Below, one piece after another: positions 11,398 through 13,987 of a stretch of 13,987 nucleotides of DNA. The notes beneath the pieces were generated by a model, which saw only the letters and a program-made list of their open reading frames with translations, did not search any database and was not told the DNA's origin. The position numbers and the translations under genes were made by a program. The DNA lies in contig DMDA01000009.1 of the NCBI GenBank assembly GCA_003451595.1, positions 27,073 through 41,059 on the forward strand. Reading direction: 5' to 3'. This DNA comes from Chloroflexota bacterium. GTDB taxonomy: Bacteria; Chloroflexota; Anaerolineae; Caldilineales; Caldilineaceae. Every line of letters starts with the position of its first letter. The first letter of the stretch is position 1.

Positions 11398-12204
11398 ATG
11401 CAGCCATCAGCTGAAGTGGAAGTTCTGCTTGCGTCTGCCACCGAACCGGCCATCGAGCGGCAGCGCCTGCTCTTGACCTGGATCGAGCAACGCCAGCGCG
11501 TCAGTGTGCCGGAGATCACAGCGCGCTTTGCCATCAGCCCGGCGACGGCGCGGCGCGACCTGGAGGCGTTGGCGGCGGAGGGCAAGGTGCGGCGCGTGCA
11601 TGGCGGCGCCATCGCCGTGCGCCGGGCGCCGCCGGAGCCGCCGGTCTTGCAACGTGCGCTCGAACAGGCCGATGAGAAGAAACGGATCGCGGCGGTCGCT
11701 GCAGCGTTAGTCGCCGACGGGGAGACAATCTTCCTGAGCAGTGGCACGACAGTGATGGAAGTGGCGCATCTGCTACGTGAGCGCCGTCACCTGACCGTTT
11801 TTACCAATTCGCTGCTGGTGGTCAATGAGCTGGCGGGCGCGCCAGGCATCGAAGTGATCCTGCTGGGAGGCGTCGTGCGCGCCAGCGAAAGCTCGCTCGT
11901 GGGGACGTTGGCGCTACGTTCTCTGGCGGAATTGCGCGCACTCAAGGTGATCTTCGGCATCCGCGCCATTGACCTGGAACAGGGGCTGACCAACAACTCA
12001 TTGGAGGAGAGCCTGCTCGACCGCGAAATTTTGCGCATCGGCAGTGAAATCATCATCGTGGCAGACCATACCAAACTGGGGCGGGTGTCAACGGTCTTTG
12101 TGGCGCCGCTCGATGTCATCGACGTGCTTGTGACTGACGCGGCTGCACCGGCGGAAATCGTTCAATCATTGCGCGACAAAGGCATCGATGTGCGCATCGC
12201 ATGA
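11398..12204 (+). CDS. DeoR/GlpR-family transcriptional repressor
   Basis: 268 residues, close to the usual 250-260. The N-terminal winged HTH (about 20-75) has the family signature ITARFAISPATARRDLEAL followed by GKVRRVHGGA. The C-terminal sugar-phosphate sensor domain (about 90-260) resembles ribose-5-phosphate isomerase and has LSSGTTVMEVAHLL (113-126) and VFTNSLLVVNEL, with IIVADHTKLGR near the end. Such regulators repress sugar catabolic genes and release DNA on binding a phosphorylated sugar. The gene is first in a likely operon: the SIS gene starts 40 nt downstream and a PfkB kinase follows. A strong promoter with direct repeats lies just upstream. The ribosome binding site is weak (GGTAG). 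The inducer is probably the substrate or product of the SIS enzyme, which is inference. Confidence 0.93.
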   Translation: MQPSAEVEVLLASATEPAIERQRLLLTWIEQRQRVSVPEITARFAISPATARRDLEALAAEGKVRRVHGGAIAVRRAPPEPPVLQRALEQADEKKRIAAVAAALVADGETIFLSSGTTVMEVAHLLRERRHLTVFTNSLLVVNELAGAPGIEVILLGGVVRASESSLVGTLALRSLAELRALKVIFGIRAIDLEQGLTNNSLEESLLDREILRIGSEIIIVADHTKLGRVSTVFVAPLDVIDVLVTDAAAPAEIVQSLRDKGIDVRIA

Positions 12205-12244
12205 CCGGTAACTGCGCTCCAATCATTCATCAAGGATTCATCCC

Positions 12245-13288
12245 ATGAGCAACTCTCAATTGACCGCAGGCTTTCACACCCGTGAGGAGATTTATTCGCA
12301 GCCGGAAGCATGGCGCGGCGTGCTTGCCGTGCTCGACGCCGAGGTCGACAGCTTGCGCACGTTCCTGACATCGGGCGCATACGAGCAGGTCGTCTTCACC
12401 GGCTGTGGCTCGACGTATTACCTGTCGATGGCGGCGGCGGCGGTGCTGCAACGCGTGGTGGGCGTCCCGGCGCTGGGCCTGCCGGCTTCGGAGGTTTGGC
12501 TGAACCCGACTGCGCTGCCACCGGCGCGACGCACGCTGCTCGTGGCTGTCAGCCGCTCCGGTGAGACGACCGAAACACTGCGCGCTTGTGAGCACTTCCG
12601 CGCTGAGACAAACGGCGACATCGTGACGCTGAGCTGCTATCCGGGCCGGGCGCTGACGCAATTGGGCGACCTGAACCTGGTGTTCCCGTCGATCCGTGAG
12701 GAGAGCGTGGCGCAGACGCGCGCCTTTTCCGGCCTCTATCTGGCGACCGTGGCGTTAGCGGCGCTGTGGGCGGATGACAACAGCCCGCTATGGAACGATC
12801 TGCATCGTCTGCCCGACGTGCTGGCGCCGCTGCTGAGCGAGCATGCCGACGCGTTGGAGCGCCTGGGCGCCGATCTGAGCATCGACCGCTTCTACTTTCT
12901 GGGATCGGGCATCCGCTACGGGCTGGCGTGCGAACTGAGCCTGAAAATGAAGGAAATGACGCTCAGCCACAGCGAACCTTTTCACTGCATGGAATTTCGC
13001 CACGGCCCCAAGTCGATGATCACGCCCAGCGCGCTGGTTGTGGCGCTGGTCTCGGATGAACGTCGCAGCGATGACATGGCGGTCGTGGCCGATATGCAGG
13101 CGCTCGGCGCGCGTTCGCTGACGATCGGCAGCCATGATGTGGACGTGGCGTTCGGCGATGCTCTCGACGAGATTGCCAGCAGTGCGCTCTACCTGCCTTT
13201 TGGGCAGATGGTGGCGTTGGGGCGCTCACTGGCAAAAGGGCTAAATCCGGATCGTCCGGAGAACCTGGACGCCGTGGTGTTTTTGTAG
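12245..13288 (+). CDS. Double-SIS-domain sugar-phosphate isomerase/deaminase (AgaS/GlmS C-terminal-like)
   Basis: 347 residues with two SIS domains and no glutaminase domain. The N-terminal TREEIYSQPEAW (12-23) is the typical helix that precedes the first SIS fold. SIS-1 has FTGCGSTYYL (51-60) and SRSGETTET (103-111), which bind the sugar phosphate. SIS-2 has GSGIRYGLACELSLKMKE (220-237) and EFRHGP (250-255), the latter with the Glu/His region used in aldose-ketose isomerisation. The C-terminus NPDRPENL is GlmS/AgaS-like. Likely reactions are isomerisation or deamination of an amino- or keto-hexose phosphate; the exact sugar cannot be read from the sequence. AAGGA lies 8 nt before the ATG. 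Position between a DeoR repressor and a PfkB kinase supports sugar catabolism rather than cell-wall synthesis. Confidence 0.9.
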   Translation: MSNSQLTAGFHTREEIYSQPEAWRGVLAVLDAEVDSLRTFLTSGAYEQVVFTGCGSTYYLSMAAAAVLQRVVGVPALGLPASEVWLNPTALPPARRTLLVAVSRSGETTETLRACEHFRAETNGDIVTLSCYPGRALTQLGDLNLVFPSIREESVAQTRAFSGLYLATVALAALWADDNSPLWNDLHRLPDVLAPLLSEHADALERLGADLSIDRFYFLGSGIRYGLACELSLKMKEMTLSHSEPFHCMEFRHGPKSMITPSALVVALVSDERRSDDMAVVADMQALGARSLTIGSHDVDVAFGDALDEIASSALYLPFGQMVALGRSLAKGLNPDRPENLDAVVFL

Positions 13289-13337
13289 GAAGTGACGAGT
13301 TGCAAGTGATGGGTTGTGGGTTGTTGATTCGGAGTGT
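13289..13337. repeat. Degenerate heptanucleotide repeat tract
   Basis: Directly after the SIS stop codon the sequence divides into 7-mers: GAAGTGA, CGAGTTG, CAAGTGA, TGGGTTG, TGGGTTG, TTGATTC, GGAGTGT. The units share a purine-rich xxAGTGA/xGGGTTG pattern and two neighbours are identical. It fills most of the 86-bp gap before the kinase gene. It resembles the short degenerate heptamer repeats found between genes in cyanobacteria and, as I recall, Chloroflexota. Confidence 0.5.
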
Positions 13338-13374
13338 GTAACCGGTAATCAAAAAATCGAAGATTTGGCCGTCT

Positions 13375-13987
13375 ATGCATAAAGAGTTCGATGTTATCGC
13401 GGTCGGCGACCTCAACGCCGACCTGATCCTGGCGGGTGATGTGACGCCGGTCTTTGGGCAGGTCGAGAAGGTGATCGACGATGCCACGCTGACGATGGGC
13501 GGCTCGACCTCGATCTTTGCCTGCGGCGCAGCGCGGCTCGGCTTGCGCGTGGCATTTATCGGCAAGGTCGGGCGCGACCCAATCGGCGATTTTTTGCTCG
13601 ACGTGCTGGTCAGCCGCAGCATCGATATTGAAGGCGTGCGTCGCGACGCGCAGATCAAGACCGGGCTGACCACCATCCTTTCGCGCGGCGTTGACCGGGC
13701 GATGCTCACCTATCTGGGCACGTTGGGCATGCTCGCCGCCGATGACGTCGATTGGTCGATCGTGGCGCGGGCGCGACATTTGCACCTGGGCAGCTACTAC
13801 ATGCTCGACGCACTGCGGCCAGCCATGCCACAACTCTTCGCCACCGCGCATGCTCACGGTCTCACCGTTTCACTTGACACCAACTACGACCCCACCGAGC
13901 AGTGGGATGGCGGCATCGACGCAGCGCTGGCAAACGTCGACATCTTTCTGCCCAACGAAACCGAGGTGAAGGCAATCGGGCGTGGCG
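13375..13987 (+). CDS. PfkB/ribokinase-family sugar kinase, 5' part (cut by window edge)
   Basis: 204 codons are visible from ATG 13375 (MHKEFDVIAVGDLNADLIL), with the frame open to the window end. The first PfkB signature region is present: MGGSTSIFACGAARLG (41-56), then VAFIGKVGRDPIGDFLLDVL. Later segments DTNYDP (168-173) and IFLPNETEVKAI (190-201) match the family's core. The catalytic GAGD motif normally lies further on, beyond the window, so activity cannot be checked. The family phosphorylates sugars, nucleosides or sugar phosphates with ATP. As third gene after a DeoR repressor and SIS enzyme, it probably phosphorylates the same sugar or its product. The ribosome binding site is poor, and an in-frame TAA lies about 36 nt upstream, limiting alternative starts. 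Confidence 0.9.
   Translation, partial: MHKEFDVIAVGDLNADLILAGDVTPVFGQVEKVIDDATLTMGGSTSIFACGAARLGLRVAFIGKVGRDPIGDFLLDVLVSRSIDIEGVRRDAQIKTGLTTILSRGVDRAMLTYLGTLGMLAADDVDWSIVARARHLHLGSYYMLDALRPAMPQLFATAHAHGLTVSLDTNYDPTEQWDGGIDAALANVDIFLPNETEVKAIGRG

Overview
The window is about 60% GC and reads like an accessory part of the chromosome of a Chloroflexota-type bacterium. I suggest Anaerolineae/Caldilineales, by inference only. The basis is the mix of a B12-dependent MerR regulator next to a CrtB-like synthase, a bacterial tocopherol-cyclase-like protein, a DUF6992-like membrane protein, secreted beta-rich proteins and abundant short palindromic or heptameric repeats. No rRNA, tRNA or CRISPR array was seen.

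Left part (1-3789): a divergent, probably light-responsive carotenoid locus. Leftwards run a CarH/LitR-like MerR-cobalamin regulator, a TIGR01777-type nucleotide-sugar epimerase homologue and the 5' end of an SRPBCC protein. The SRPBCC gene starts at a TTG codon right after the epimerase stop and is cut by the window edge. Rightwards runs a phytoene synthase gene. The 238-bp gap between regulator and synthase is AT-rich. It holds a good promoter for the regulator, promoter candidates for crtB, and three 11-bp direct repeats that are plausible CarH operator half-sites. The regulator has an extra C-terminal region of about 140 residues.

Middle (3790-9650): a convergent two-region conserved hypothetical gene (minus strand), a 19-bp-arm inverted repeat, then a tight rightward run. 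This run is ligA (NAD-dependent DNA ligase), a secreted beta-rich protein, a tocopherol-cyclase-like protein and a small four-helix membrane protein (ATGA overlap). The run ends in an 83-bp tandem repeat array whose units are paired hairpins. Its outer GTAG...CTAC ends resemble those of the inverted repeat upstream of ligA, so both may belong to one dispersed palindromic family.

Right part (9650-13987): a renalase-like FAD amine oxidoreductase, then a scar. In the scar, a minus-strand ORF with a phage-structural-like C-terminus abuts the 3' end of a decayed IS3-family transposase on the plus strand. After that comes a sugar-utilisation operon with a near-consensus promoter: a DeoR-type repressor, a double-SIS isomerase/deaminase (AgaS/GlmS-like) and the first two thirds of a PfkB-type sugar kinase, cut by the right edge.

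The most interesting signals are the CarH/crtB control region with its extended photoreceptor-like regulator, the tocopherol-cyclase-like gene in the ligA transcription unit, the hairpin repeat family, and the phage/IS3 chimeric junction. No clearly unprecedented multi-gene system is visible.
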